DNA of 64,000 nt. It comes from Geoalkalibacter sp. GTDB lineage: Bacteria > Desulfobacterota > Desulfuromonadia > Desulfuromonadales > Geoalkalibacteraceae. The DNA is taken from positions 1 through 64,000 of the forward strand of contig NZ_JAUWAV010000014.1 of the NCBI RefSeq assembly GCF_030605225.1. Direction: 5' to 3'. Each line of letters opens with the position of its first letter. The stretch's first letter is position 1. A model generated the notes under the pieces. It did no database searches. It saw nothing but the letters and a program-made list of their open reading frames with translations, and was not told where the DNA came from. Below are positions 37,414-46,300 of this stretch, piece after piece. Position numbers and translations under genes: made by a program.

Positions 37414-38396
37414 CCCTCGCCCCTCTTCTCCAGTTCGCAATCGCCCAGGTAGTCACGGTAGGCGATGATCGGCGCGCCGGCAAGAATATCCCGCGCCCGC
37501 GCGATGTCGGCGCGAATCGCTTCACGCAAGGCGTCGACTCCATCAAAACGCTGCTCGGCACGCAGGCGCTCGAAAAAATACAGACGCAGGGACTCGCCGT
37601 AGAGATTGCCGGAAAAATCCAGCAGGTGAACCTCGATACACAGGGCGTCGCCGCCGAAGGTGGGCTTGAGACCGATGTTGGCGACGGCATCATAGGTTCG
37701 ACCGCGGTGGCGCGCCTTGACCGCGTAGACGCCCGCCGCCGGCAGCAATTCCTTGTCCGTGGCCAGGTTGGCGGTGGGAAAGCCCAGACTCGTGCCCCGA
37801 TGGTCGCCATGCACCACGCGCCCCTCCAAATTGAAGTGCCGCCCGAGTAAGCCGACCACCTCGCGTACCTCGCCCTTGCGCACCAGCTCGCGCACGCGCG
37901 TCGAACTGTAAACCGCCTGACCCTGGGCGATGGGGGCCATCACCTCCACCTCGAAACCATGCTCCTGCCCCAGCTTTTTGAGCAGATCGACATCCCCGGC
38001 GCGCCCCCGACCGAAGCGATAATCGTAGCCCACCACGATATGGCGCACCCCGATGCGATCAACCAGCACCTGCTTGACAAACTGCTCCGGTGTGAGCGCC
38101 GCCAGATCCCGCGTAAAGGGCGGACAGAGCAGCACGTCGATGCAGGAGGCGGCGATCAGGCGCACCTTCTCCTCGTAGGTATTGATGAGACGCAGTTCCT
38201 GGTGAGGCGCCAGAACGCGCAGGGGGTGCGGCCAGAAAGAAAAGACGATGGCGGTGCCGTCGTGTTCCCGGGCCCGATGGACGACGCGGCGAAAGATCTC
38301 GCGGTGCCCGAGGTGCACCCCGTCGAAGTTGCCGAGGGTAAGCACGGCGTGAGGAAAAGGCTGTTCAATGCGGGAGAGATCGTTGATGACCTGCAT
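37410..38396 (-). CDS. ribF: Bifunctional riboflavin kinase/FAD synthetase RibF
   Basis: 328 residues. FAD synthetase half (1-185): LTLGNFDGVHLGHREIF nucleotide-binding motif and YSSTRVRELV. Riboflavin kinase half (190-310): GRVVHGDHRGTSLGFPTANL and IEVHLLDF. It makes FMN and FAD from riboflavin. Twelve bases downstream of rnr, and overlaps aroE by four bases. Ordinary length and motifs. Confidence 0.95.
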   Translation of the reverse strand: MQVINDLSRIEQPFPHAVLTLGNFDGVHLGHREIFRRVVHRAREHDGTAIVFSFWPHPLRVLAPHQELRLINTYEEKVRLIAASCIDVLLCPPFTRDLAALTPEQFVKQVLVDRIGVRHIVVGYDYRFGRGRAGDVDLLKKLGQEHGFEVEVMAPIAQGQAVYSSTRVRELVRKGEVREVVGLLGRHFNLEGRVVHGDHRGTSLGFPTANLATDKELLPAAGVYAVKARHRGRTYDAVANIGLKPTFGGDALCIEVHLLDFSGNLYGESLRLYFFERLRAEQRFDGVDALREAIRADIARARDILAGAPIIAYRDYLGDCELEKRGEG

Positions 38397-38408
38397 GGGA
38401 TTGCAAAC

Positions 38409-40562
38409 TCAGTTTGCCGAAGACGGCGGCCTGAGATCCGTCAGGACGAAGTCGATTTGCCGCCGCTCCAGATCGACGTGCTCGACGCGCACCCGCACCT
38501 CGTCGCCGATCTGGAATACGCGGCGGCTGTATTCGCCGATCAGGCGATGTCGTTCCTCCTCGAAATGATAGAAATCATCCCCCAAGGAAGAGACCCGCAC
38601 CAATCCTTCCACGAAAAACTCCTGAAGTTCGACGAAAAAGCCATAGGCCTGGACGCCGGAGACGATGCCGGCAAAGGTTTCGCCCAGGTGCCGCTCCATG
38701 AACTGGCATTTTTTCAGGGCGACGATGTCCCGTTCGGCCTCCATGGCGCGCCGCTCCCGGGCCGAGGTCAGCTCGCCCATCTCCGGCAGGATCGCCGCAA
38801 GACGCTGCTTTTCCTTGTCCGACACGCCTTTTTTGCCGAGAGCGCGACGCAGCACGCGATGCACCACCAGATCGGGATAGCGACGAATGGGCGAAGTGAA
38901 ATGACAGTAATTGTCCGCCGCCAGACCGAAATGCCCGACATTCTCGGGAGAATAGCACGCCTGCTTCATGGCGCGCAGCATGACCTGGTTGATCATGCGT
39001 TCCTCGGGGCGCCCGGCAACCTCCTCCAGCAGCTTCTGCAGGTCGCGCGGCCGCACCTGGCCCTGATGCACGGGCAGGCTGAGATTGAAATGCTTGAGAA
39101 GCTCCTGGAACTGCTGGATTTTCTCGGGCGAGGGCGGCTCGTGCACGCGGTAGAGCAGCGGCACCTCGCGCTCGCCGAGAAAGGAGGCCACGGCCTCATT
39201 GGCCGCCAGCATGAATTCCTCGATGAGCCGATGGGCGAAATAGCGCTCGCCGCGCACGATATCCTCGATGTTTCCTTGCAGATCGAGAATGATTTCGGCC
39301 TCGGGAAGATCAAAATCGATGCTGCCGCGCGCGTGGCGGCGCGCCCGCAGACGCTCGGCCAGGGTCTTCATCACCAGCAGATGCGGATGAATGTCGGCAT
39401 GACGGGCGATTTCCGCCTCGTCGCCCGTTTCGATCATGGCCCGCACCTGGGTGTAGGTCAGCCGCGCGCGGCTACGGATCACCGCTGGATAAAAGCGACT
39501 CTCCAGGCGCACCCCATCGCGATCAAAGAGCATCTCGGCGGTGAGCGCGAGCCGCTCGACGTTGGGATTCAAGGAGCAGATGCCGTTACTCAGCCTCTCG
39601 GGCAACATGGGGATGCAGCGCCCGGGAAAATACACGCTGGTGCCGCGCAGGTAGGCCTCGCGATCGATGAGATCGCCCTCGCGCACATAATGTCCGACAT
39701 CGGCGATGGAGACCCACAGGCGGATGCGCCCCTGCCCCTCGTCGCGCACCGCCACGGCGTCGTCGAAATCCTTTGCGGTTTCGCCGTCGATGGTGACGGT
39801 GAGCAGTTCGCGCAGATCCTCGCGCCCGGTTAGTTCCTCGGGCAGCACCAGTTCGGGAATTTCGCTCGCGGCAACAAGCACTTCGGCGGGAAATCGATGC
39901 GGCAGGCCGTGCTGATGAATAATGGTCAGCACTTCGACCTCGGGATCGCCGGCCTCGCCGAGCACCTCGATCACCGTGCCTTCGGGGTTGCGGTTCTTGC
40001 TGGGAAAGGCATCGAGACGCGCCACCACGATCTGGCCGGAGCGGGCCTTGCCGCGGGCGTTGCGGGGAATGTAGACATCCTGCCCGAGACGCGGATCGGA
40101 GGGCACCACATAGGCGAATTTGCGGCTTTGCTCGAAGCGGCCCACCACCGTCTGGTGGGCGCGACCCACCACCCGCACGATGCGCCCTTCGGGTTTGTCG
40201 CCACGCAGCCCCCGCTCGACCCGCACCACTACCTGATCGCCGTGCATGGCCTCGCGGGCAAAGCGCGCGGGAATGAAAATATCCTTGCCCTCCCCCGCGC
40301 CGCTACTGACGAATCCGTAACCATCGCGATGCATGCTGAGGGTGCCGGTGACCAAGTTGACCTTGCGCGGCAGGGCGAAACGCCCGCCCTTGAGCTGCAC
40401 CAGCGCGCCGCGCTCGACCAGATCATCGAGCAGGGCGCGCAAGCGCTTGCGGTCGCGACGCCCCACCCCCAAATGCCGCGCCACATCCTCCGGTCCCAAA
40501 GGGAAGCGGGCATTTTTTTCAAAAAAATCCAGCAACCGTTGAACGTTCAGTTCAGCGCTCAT
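38409..40562 (-). CDS. rnr: Ribonuclease R
   Basis: 717 residues. N-terminal winged-helix domain (about 1-65), two cold-shock domains (about 68-215), RNB catalytic domain (about 240-570, DGETAKDFDDAVAV with the metal-binding aspartates, SPIRRYPDLVVHR) and a C-terminal S1 domain (about 625-705, FAGIVSGVQAYGFFVEL). It degrades structured RNA 3' to 5'. The lysine-rich tail of E. coli RNase R is missing. Within the operon it follows DUF1015 by 16 bases. Confidence 0.95.
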   Translation of the reverse strand: MSAELNVQRLLDFFEKNARFPLGPEDVARHLGVGRRDRKRLRALLDDLVERGALVQLKGGRFALPRKVNLVTGTLSMHRDGYGFVSSGAGEGKDIFIPARFAREAMHGDQVVVRVERGLRGDKPEGRIVRVVGRAHQTVVGRFEQSRKFAYVVPSDPRLGQDVYIPRNARGKARSGQIVVARLDAFPSKNRNPEGTVIEVLGEAGDPEVEVLTIIHQHGLPHRFPAEVLVAASEIPELVLPEELTGREDLRELLTVTIDGETAKDFDDAVAVRDEGQGRIRLWVSIADVGHYVREGDLIDREAYLRGTSVYFPGRCIPMLPERLSNGICSLNPNVERLALTAEMLFDRDGVRLESRFYPAVIRSRARLTYTQVRAMIETGDEAEIARHADIHPHLLVMKTLAERLRARRHARGSIDFDLPEAEIILDLQGNIEDIVRGERYFAHRLIEEFMLAANEAVASFLGEREVPLLYRVHEPPSPEKIQQFQELLKHFNLSLPVHQGQVRPRDLQKLLEEVAGRPEERMINQVMLRAMKQACYSPENVGHFGLAADNYCHFTSPIRRYPDLVVHRVLRRALGKKGVSDKEKQRLAAILPEMGELTSARERRAMEAERDIVALKKCQFMERHLGETFAGIVSGVQAYGFFVELQEFFVEGLVRVSSLGDDFYHFEEERHRLIGEYSRRVFQIGDEVRVRVEHVDLERRQIDFVLTDLRPPSSAN

Positions 40563-40578
40563 GACGGATTCCGGTGGA

Positions 40579-41940
40579 TCAGCACGCCGGAAAATCAGCG
40601 ACCGACTCGCCCTCCACGATGGGGTTGATGACCAGCCCGCTGAGCAGCTTGGGATAAAAATAAGTGGATTTCTGCGGCATCTTCTCCCCGGCGTTGGCCA
40701 CGTCGCGCACCTCCGACATGCGCGGCGGATTCATCAGAAAGGCCGCCTGGAATTCGCCCGAGAGCACTGCGTCGAAAGGCTCGTCGAAATTCTTGACGTA
40801 CTTGAGATGGGTCTGCTTTTCCTGGGCTTCGGGGCTGATCTTGAGCAGATTTTCCAGAATCAGGCGGTGCAGGATCGACACGTCGAGGGTCCGCAAAGCC
40901 TTGGGGCTTTTCTCGTCGAAGAAGCGATCCATCACCTCATCGTTCTTGAGGGTGAGATAATGAATCAGCCCCCCGCCGCCGAACAGGGCCAAGGCGTGCG
41001 CCTGGCGGCCCTTTTCCCGGAGTTTTTCCCGCACCGCCCGCCGGGCGGCGGGGCTCCTGCCGTCGATATCGACGCTTTCCACCTCGAAAAACTCCCCGAG
41101 GGCATCCAGCAGTTGGGGAATATTGAGATTGTCCAGGCCATGGAGCAGGCGATGGGTGGGAAAAATCAGCATCCCCTTGTCGTCCATGTTGGAAAAATAC
41201 ATGAGCACGTAGTTGAACAGTTCCTTGCCCGTATAGCCGGGATGCTTCTCACGCATCTCGTTGCGATAGTTGATGGCCGTCTCGTAGCGGTGATGACCGT
41301 CGGCGATGAACAGCGGCTTGTTGTCGATGAGGCATTGGGTCTTGGCGATGAGACTCGGATCACTCACCTGCCAGAGGCGATGCTTGACGCCGTCGGCGTC
41401 GACCACGTCGATATCCGGCACGCGTTCGCGCTCCTTGCGGTTGAGGGATTCGAGCACGCAGCAACTGTCGCTGTAGATGGAAAAAATCGGGCTGAAATTG
41501 GCGGCGCAGGCGCGGGTCAGGTTCAGGCGGTCGGTCTTGGGGCCTGCCAGGGTTTTTTCGTGGGGCTTGACCACCCCCGTGGAGAAATCCTCGATGCGGG
41601 TCAGGGCGATGAAACCCTGACGAATCACCATCTCGCCGTCCTCCAGGGGATATTCCTGATCGTAGAGGTAGATGGAGGGTTGTTCGTCGCGCACCAGGAT
41701 CTGCTCATCGAGCCACTGACGAAAATCGCGGGCCGCGCGGGTGTAGCGGTTGTCGCTGTCGGTATCGTTCGCGTTGATGCGCCCGAGAATGAGGCGCACC
41801 ACGTTATGGGGGTCGCGGCCGTAGAGCGCTTCCTGCTGTTCCGGAGAAATGACGTCGTAGGGCGGGGCCATGACCAGGTTGAGGTCGGTCACTTTCTTCA
41901 GATTGTAGCGCAGCCCGCGAAACGGAACGATCTTGGCCAT
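40579..41940 (-). CDS. DUF1015-family protein
   Basis: 453 residues. KIVPFRGLRYN near the start, MAPPYDVISPEQQEALYGRDPHNVVRLIL, HEKTLAGPKTDRLNL, and ADGHHRYETAINYRNEM are the hallmark segments of DUF1015, a cytoplasmic family common in anaerobes and Actinobacteria. Some members sit beside serine or phosphoserine genes, but no activity is established and no neighbour here points to one. First gene of a four-gene operon. The frame and the AAGGAGACC site before ATG 41940 are clear. Confidence 0.92.
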   Translation of the reverse strand: MAKIVPFRGLRYNLKKVTDLNLVMAPPYDVISPEQQEALYGRDPHNVVRLILGRINANDTDSDNRYTRAARDFRQWLDEQILVRDEQPSIYLYDQEYPLEDGEMVIRQGFIALTRIEDFSTGVVKPHEKTLAGPKTDRLNLTRACAANFSPIFSIYSDSCCVLESLNRKERERVPDIDVVDADGVKHRLWQVSDPSLIAKTQCLIDNKPLFIADGHHRYETAINYRNEMREKHPGYTGKELFNYVLMYFSNMDDKGMLIFPTHRLLHGLDNLNIPQLLDALGEFFEVESVDIDGRSPAARRAVREKLREKGRQAHALALFGGGGLIHYLTLKNDEVMDRFFDEKSPKALRTLDVSILHRLILENLLKISPEAQEKQTHLKYVKNFDEPFDAVLSGEFQAAFLMNPPRMSEVRDVANAGEKMPQKSTYFYPKLLSGLVINPIVEGESVADFPAC

Positions 41941-41985
41941 CAGGGTCTCCTTGGGGGATGATTTACCATCGACGCACAGCGCCCT

Positions 41986-42014
41986 ATCCTAAACCCGTGT
42001 CCCGATGGGATCAA
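41986..42014 (-). promoter_or_regulatory. Sigma-70-type promoter of DUF1015-rnr-ribF-aroE
   Basis: Minus strand TTGATC (42014-42009), 17 bases, TAGGAT (41991-41986). Start near 41979, about 39 bases before the gene. Confidence 0.6.
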
Positions 42015-42028
42015 GTTTTTGTTGGTTT

Positions 42029-42075
42029 AGAGCTCTTCCCCCTCTCCCCTGCCCTCTCCCACCCGGCGAGAGGGC
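42029..42075. repeat. CCCTCTCCC-type dispersed intergenic repeat
   Basis: A pyrimidine-rich tract ends in GCCCTCTC (42051-42058), a nine-base loop and GAGAGGGC (42068-42075). CCCTCTCCC/GGGAGAGGG hairpins of this sort are scattered through many proteobacterial genomes. It lies between the divergent DUF1015 and YkgJ-like genes. Confidence 0.55.
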
Positions 42076-42186
42076 AAACGATGACTCCTTGACACCCGCA
42101 AAAAATTTACTAAGGTTAACCGATGCGTTTGCCGCACGACCCGTCATCCCCATACCGTCAATGTTTCACGGTCAAGGAGCCCTGCC

Positions 42187-42597
42187 ATGGACGAGTTCGC
42201 CGCCGATCCGCAAACCTGCCGTCAGTGCCGCGGCCTGTGCTGCCAGGGCCACCCCGGCGCCTGGGCCGACCCCGGGCGCTTTCTCGCGCGCCATTTCGAG
42301 CGCGAGCAACGCATCGACATTCCCTACCTGCGAACCACCCTGCCCTTTCTCGGCATGGAATTGCGCGATCTGTGCGGCGTGCCCGTGCCCACGCCGCGCA
42401 CCGCGCCCTGGGGCTGCGTGCACCTGGGCGTTGCGGGCTGCAAGCTCGCTCCCGAGGATCGCCCGGACCAGTGCCGTGCCCTGATCCCCGATATCGAAAC
42501 CTTGCTGCATGGAGAAATTCGCTGCCGCATGCCCGTTGAGTACGGCACCGGCACCATTCGCGAAACCTGGCGGGAATTTTGGGGGATCGAGGGGTGA
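42187..42597 (+). CDS. YkgJ-family cysteine-cluster protein
   Basis: 136 residues. CRQCRGLCCQGHPG at the start, then CGVPVPTP, WGCVHLGVAGCKLAPEDRPDQCR give the CxxCxGxCC...C...C...C pattern of the YkgJ family, thought to bind a zinc or iron-sulfur centre. No transmembrane segment. ATG 42187 has AAGGAG at nine bases. Function unknown; stands alone between a dispersed repeat and the first toxin-antitoxin pair. Confidence 0.85.
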   Translation: MDEFAADPQTCRQCRGLCCQGHPGAWADPGRFLARHFEREQRIDIPYLRTTLPFLGMELRDLCGVPVPTPRTAPWGCVHLGVAGCKLAPEDRPDQCRALIPDIETLLHGEIRCRMPVEYGTGTIRETWREFWGIEG

Positions 42598-42602
42598 GGG
42601 TT

Positions 42603-42947
42603 TTACGGAGCTTGCCCTGAGAGAATTGCTTCCATTTTTTCGACAAGCGGTGGCAATTCCGCTGTCACGGTCTGCCAAACGATGTCCAGATTGATGTCAA
42701 AATAGCCATGAATCAAACGGTTCCGCATCGCCACCATTTCCCGCCACGGCAAGGTGGGTTGCTGCTGACGAAAGGAATCCGAAACCTTGGCAGCCGCTTC
42801 CCCCATGATTTCAACAGATTTGACCAAGGAAAGGACCAGCATGCGATCGCGGTCCAGATCTTCCCTGCGCCGGCCAGCTGCAAAGCTGATCGCCTCGCGG
42901 GCGGCATCGACCATATGCCGAATACGAATGAGATCATCTTTGCTCAT
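42603..42947 (-). CDS. hepT: HepT-family HEPN toxin (DUF86)
   Basis: 114 residues, all alpha-helical. VKSVEIMGEAAAKVSDSFRQ and the HEPN RNase motif MRNRLIHGYFDINLDIVW give R-x4-H-x-Y: Arg and His for RNA cleavage, and Tyr, which in studied systems is AMPylated by the antitoxin. It overlaps the mntA reading frame by 14 bases. The pair lies just beyond the 3' end of pilY1a, and a second pair of the same kind lies on the other side of that operon. Base composition is visibly less GC-rich than the genes around it. Confidence 0.9.
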   Translation of the reverse strand: MSKDDLIRIRHMVDAAREAISFAAGRRREDLDRDRMLVLSLVKSVEIMGEAAAKVSDSFRQQQPTLPWREMVAMRNRLIHGYFDINLDIVWQTVTAELPPLVEKMEAILSGQAP

Positions 42948-43239
42948 ATTGGATCTCGGCCGTCGCCATTACCTCGGAACGAAAGTAACGACTTAAATCA
43001 TCGGGCGTACGCAAATCCACAGTTCGTCCGCCCAAGAGGTCAGAGAGTTCCAATTCCAATTCGGCAAGCCGGATAAAGCCTGGCGTATGCCCTTGCTCAA
43101 ACTCAACCAGCACATCAATATCACTCTCCGACCGAAAATCATCCCGGAGAACGGAACCAAAAAAAGAGAGTTCCCTAATGTGGTTGCGTCGGCAAAAATC
43201 GGCAATCCGGTCTTTGGCAATGTCGATGTTTCTGGCCAT
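42934..43239 (-). CDS. mntA: MntA-type minimal nucleotidyltransferase antitoxin
   Basis: 101 residues. LSFFGSVLRDDFRSESDIDVLVEFEQG holds the GS and D-x-D nucleotidyltransferase signature with metal-binding aspartates. Proteins of this type transfer AMP groups to the HepT tyrosine and silence it. ATG 43239 with GGGGTG at six bases is chosen; a longer frame to 43281 is possible but would begin in the pilY1a downstream region. Order antitoxin first, toxin second is usual. Confidence 0.9.
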   Translation of the reverse strand: MARNIDIAKDRIADFCRRNHIRELSFFGSVLRDDFRSESDIDVLVEFEQGHTPGFIRLAELELELSDLLGGRTVDLRTPDDLSRYFRSEVMATAEIQYEQR

Positions 43240-43341
43240 GAGCACACCCCATGAAATGAAAATCCATTGCAAGCCTAACATGAAATAACGAGGGGCTCAA
43301 CCTGGCGGGGGAGCAATGCACGCGCCCCCGCCGGCTTTTCT

Positions 43342-46300
43342 CTACCACTGCATCCAGTAGACGGGATTGATCATGCGCGCGCTCAAGGCATCCACCGTGT
43401 TCACCCGGTTGCTTGAGCTGATCATCATGGTCACGCGCCCACTGGCGTCGATGAGGGTAACGATACCCGACGGGATGCCCTCGCCGATTTCGAGAATGCG
43501 GTCGGAGCGTTTGAGCACATAGCCGTCCTTATGGGCGGCGCGCTCATTGGCATCGTCGCCGTCGTTGCTCTTGTCGTTGTTGATGACCGCCTCTCCGGTC
43601 TTGGCATCCACCTGATAAACCCGCGCCACTCCGAGGTTGCCCGGCTTGCAGGGGTCGGGCGTGAGAATGATGTTGGGCGTATAGGTGGTGTAGTAGACCA
43701 CGTTGTTGAACACGGTGGTGCCGGCCAGCACTTTTTCGCCGGCATGGCCGCTCTCGTTGAGTTTGATGAACCAGCCGTATTTACTGCTGGAGTTGAGCTC
43801 GTTAAGAATCGCGTTGATCACCGCCTGGTCGCCGGTATGCTGCAGGGTGTTTTCGGTGACATCCACCAGGCTCGATTCATTGATGCTGTCGGTGCTGCCC
43901 TGGCCGCGATCGATGACCGTGTACAGGCGATCGACCACGGCGCGATTCAGGGGATGTTCACGGTCGCCGCTGCCGAAATGCAGGATGGGATAGCCCTTGT
44001 TGAAGGTCACCGCCGGGCGATAAAAGAATTTGCGGCCGTTGCTGCCGTCGGTGCCGGGATTGGCGCGAAACACGATGCGCCCGCTCCAGTCGGTCAGGTT
44101 GCTGGACCCCACGTCGAAGCGCCACATGCGCCCGCCCGTGTCGCCGACATAGAGACGGTCGGTGAAGCCGTTGGCGTTCACATCGAGGGCGGTGATGTCC
44201 GAGGGAATGGAAAAGGTCAGATCGGGGTTTTGAGTCGGGCCATAGGACCACAGAATCGTGCCGGCATCGTCCGTCACCGCGTTGAACTTGCCGTCCACCT
44301 TGTCCAACCGCGCGATTTCCACGGCGAACACCCCGCGCCCTTTGGGATTGGCCTTGGTCGCCGTGACCCCGGACGAGGTGCGTGGCCCGCCGCCGTCATC
44401 GGCATTGGAAATATCCGTTGCCGCCGTGGTGTCCGCAGGGAAGAGCTGCGTGTTGCCGAAGCGCAAGTCCTCGTTGTTGTCGTAGCCGCCGCCAAGAAAG
44501 GCGACGATCTTGATCGCCGTGCCGTGCTTGATGCGGGCCAGGCGCGGCTGACTCCAGCTTTGTCCCATTTCCGCCCAGGAACTGCCGTCGACCTTGGCGA
44601 CAAACTGCGGCTCTTCGGGGGACGTCACGTCGAGAATGTAGAAGGCCCCACGCGGATCTCCCAAGGTGCTGCCCGAGCCGCCGCGACGCTGCCCGAACAT
44701 CAGCAGCACCTTGTCCCCCAAAAGGGGTTCGATGACGCCGTTGTCGTTCTTGTCGTGAATATAGGCGGAAATGGGCGCATCGACAAAGGGCGTGTGCACC
44801 CCATTGCGCATGTATTTCAGATGGCCGAGCACGTTGTCGGGAATATAGGCCCAGGCCTCGCTGCCGTCGCAGTCGCGAAACGCATGCAGCATGCCGTCGT
44901 TGGCACCGACAAAAATGTAGGATTTGTTGACCTCGCAACTGGCCTCGTTGGCATCGGTCATTGTGAAAGGCGCATAAGCCAGCACCAGGGGCTTGGAATG
45001 GAGAATGTCGCCCATAATCCAAGAACGCATCTGCGCGGTGTTGCCGTCGCCGTTGGCATCATAGGCATCCTGCCCGCGCACCCAGTTGATGAGAAGATCC
45101 GCCTCATCCTCATCATCCACATTGAGCAGAGCCGGGGTCAGCAGGCTGTTGCCGGGCACAAAGGCGTTCTTGCTTTCGGCGTCGGCAAGGGCCTTGGGTT
45201 GGTTAGCGACTTGAGGCAGGTAGGTGAAAATTTTTCGCGCGCTGTTCTGCTTCAGCAACTCTCCCGCCCCACCCTTGAGCACATCGCCGCCATCACCTGA
45301 CGAACTCCAAAAAGACACGGAATTGGGCTTGAAATCGCCGGCCTTGACGCCATCGATGCCGGCGGCTTCCGCCTCGGTGTAGGTGGCGTCATTGCCGTTT
45401 TTGTCCTTGAGACGGTTGTCGGCGCCCACCTGGTATTTCTTCAGGTTGCCGTGCCAGGCACTTTCGATCTGGGGCTTGAAGAGGCCCAGATAGACCCGGT
45501 TGCCGCTGATGGTACGGTTGGTGGTGCTGGCCGGCACCACCGGCGCCACGAAGGAGGTATTTTCCTCGGCCACCAACCCCCCCATGAGGCTGAGCAGCTT
45601 GGAAGTGAGTTCCGCCGAGTTGCGGGCGATCTGATAGGTACCCCGATACTGCTTTTCGCCTTCGTTCCAGCCGCCCCAAACTTCGGCGGCCGCGCGCAGG
45701 CGCGGCACTTCCTGGGTCATGAGCTGGATGACGTGGGTGACGATCCCCTGGGTGCCGGGATAATCCGGCGCCAGATCGAGGTTGCCGATGTAATAGGCCG
45801 CATCGTCGACCAACCCTGCTTGACCGTCGCCGGTGTAGTCCTTAAGTACCTTGCTGGTGTGGACATTGTCGTTGTCGCTGCCAGTGGTGAGAAGAATCAC
45901 ATAATTGCGTTCGCAATTTTCCGTCACCGGCGAGGGGTAGGCGGTGCGTTCGCTGGCAATTTTGTCGGTACTGCTGTTTTTTCCCTGGAAGTAGAGCCCG
46001 GCGTCCCAGAGGGTTTCGTTGACCGGCTTATGATTGCCCTTGAGCATGCTGATGCCGGCCACCTTGCCGGTGAGAAAGGAAAAATGCGTGGCGCCGCTCG
46101 CGTCGATCTCGCTCTCGTCGGATACGCCGCGCACGGGAGCCAGAATCTGACCGCCGGAGTTGTTGCCGCCAAAGGTCATCAGACCCATCTTGGCGCTGTT
46201 GCGCGCCAGTTGCATGACCATCTGCAGCACGTCCTTGACCGTATCCAGAATGGACCCGACGGGCTTCCACAACAGGTTGCCGTCGCGCACTCCGCCGCTT

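Noticed and set aside
42089-42113. Sigma-70 promoter for the YkgJ-like gene
   Set aside because: A perfect TTGACA is followed by TACTAA after only 13 bases, too short a spacer to call.
43300-43337. Terminator after pilY1a
   Set aside because: GGCGGGGG/CCCCCGCC forms a strong stem, but no T run follows on the minus strand; kept only as a possible hairpin.
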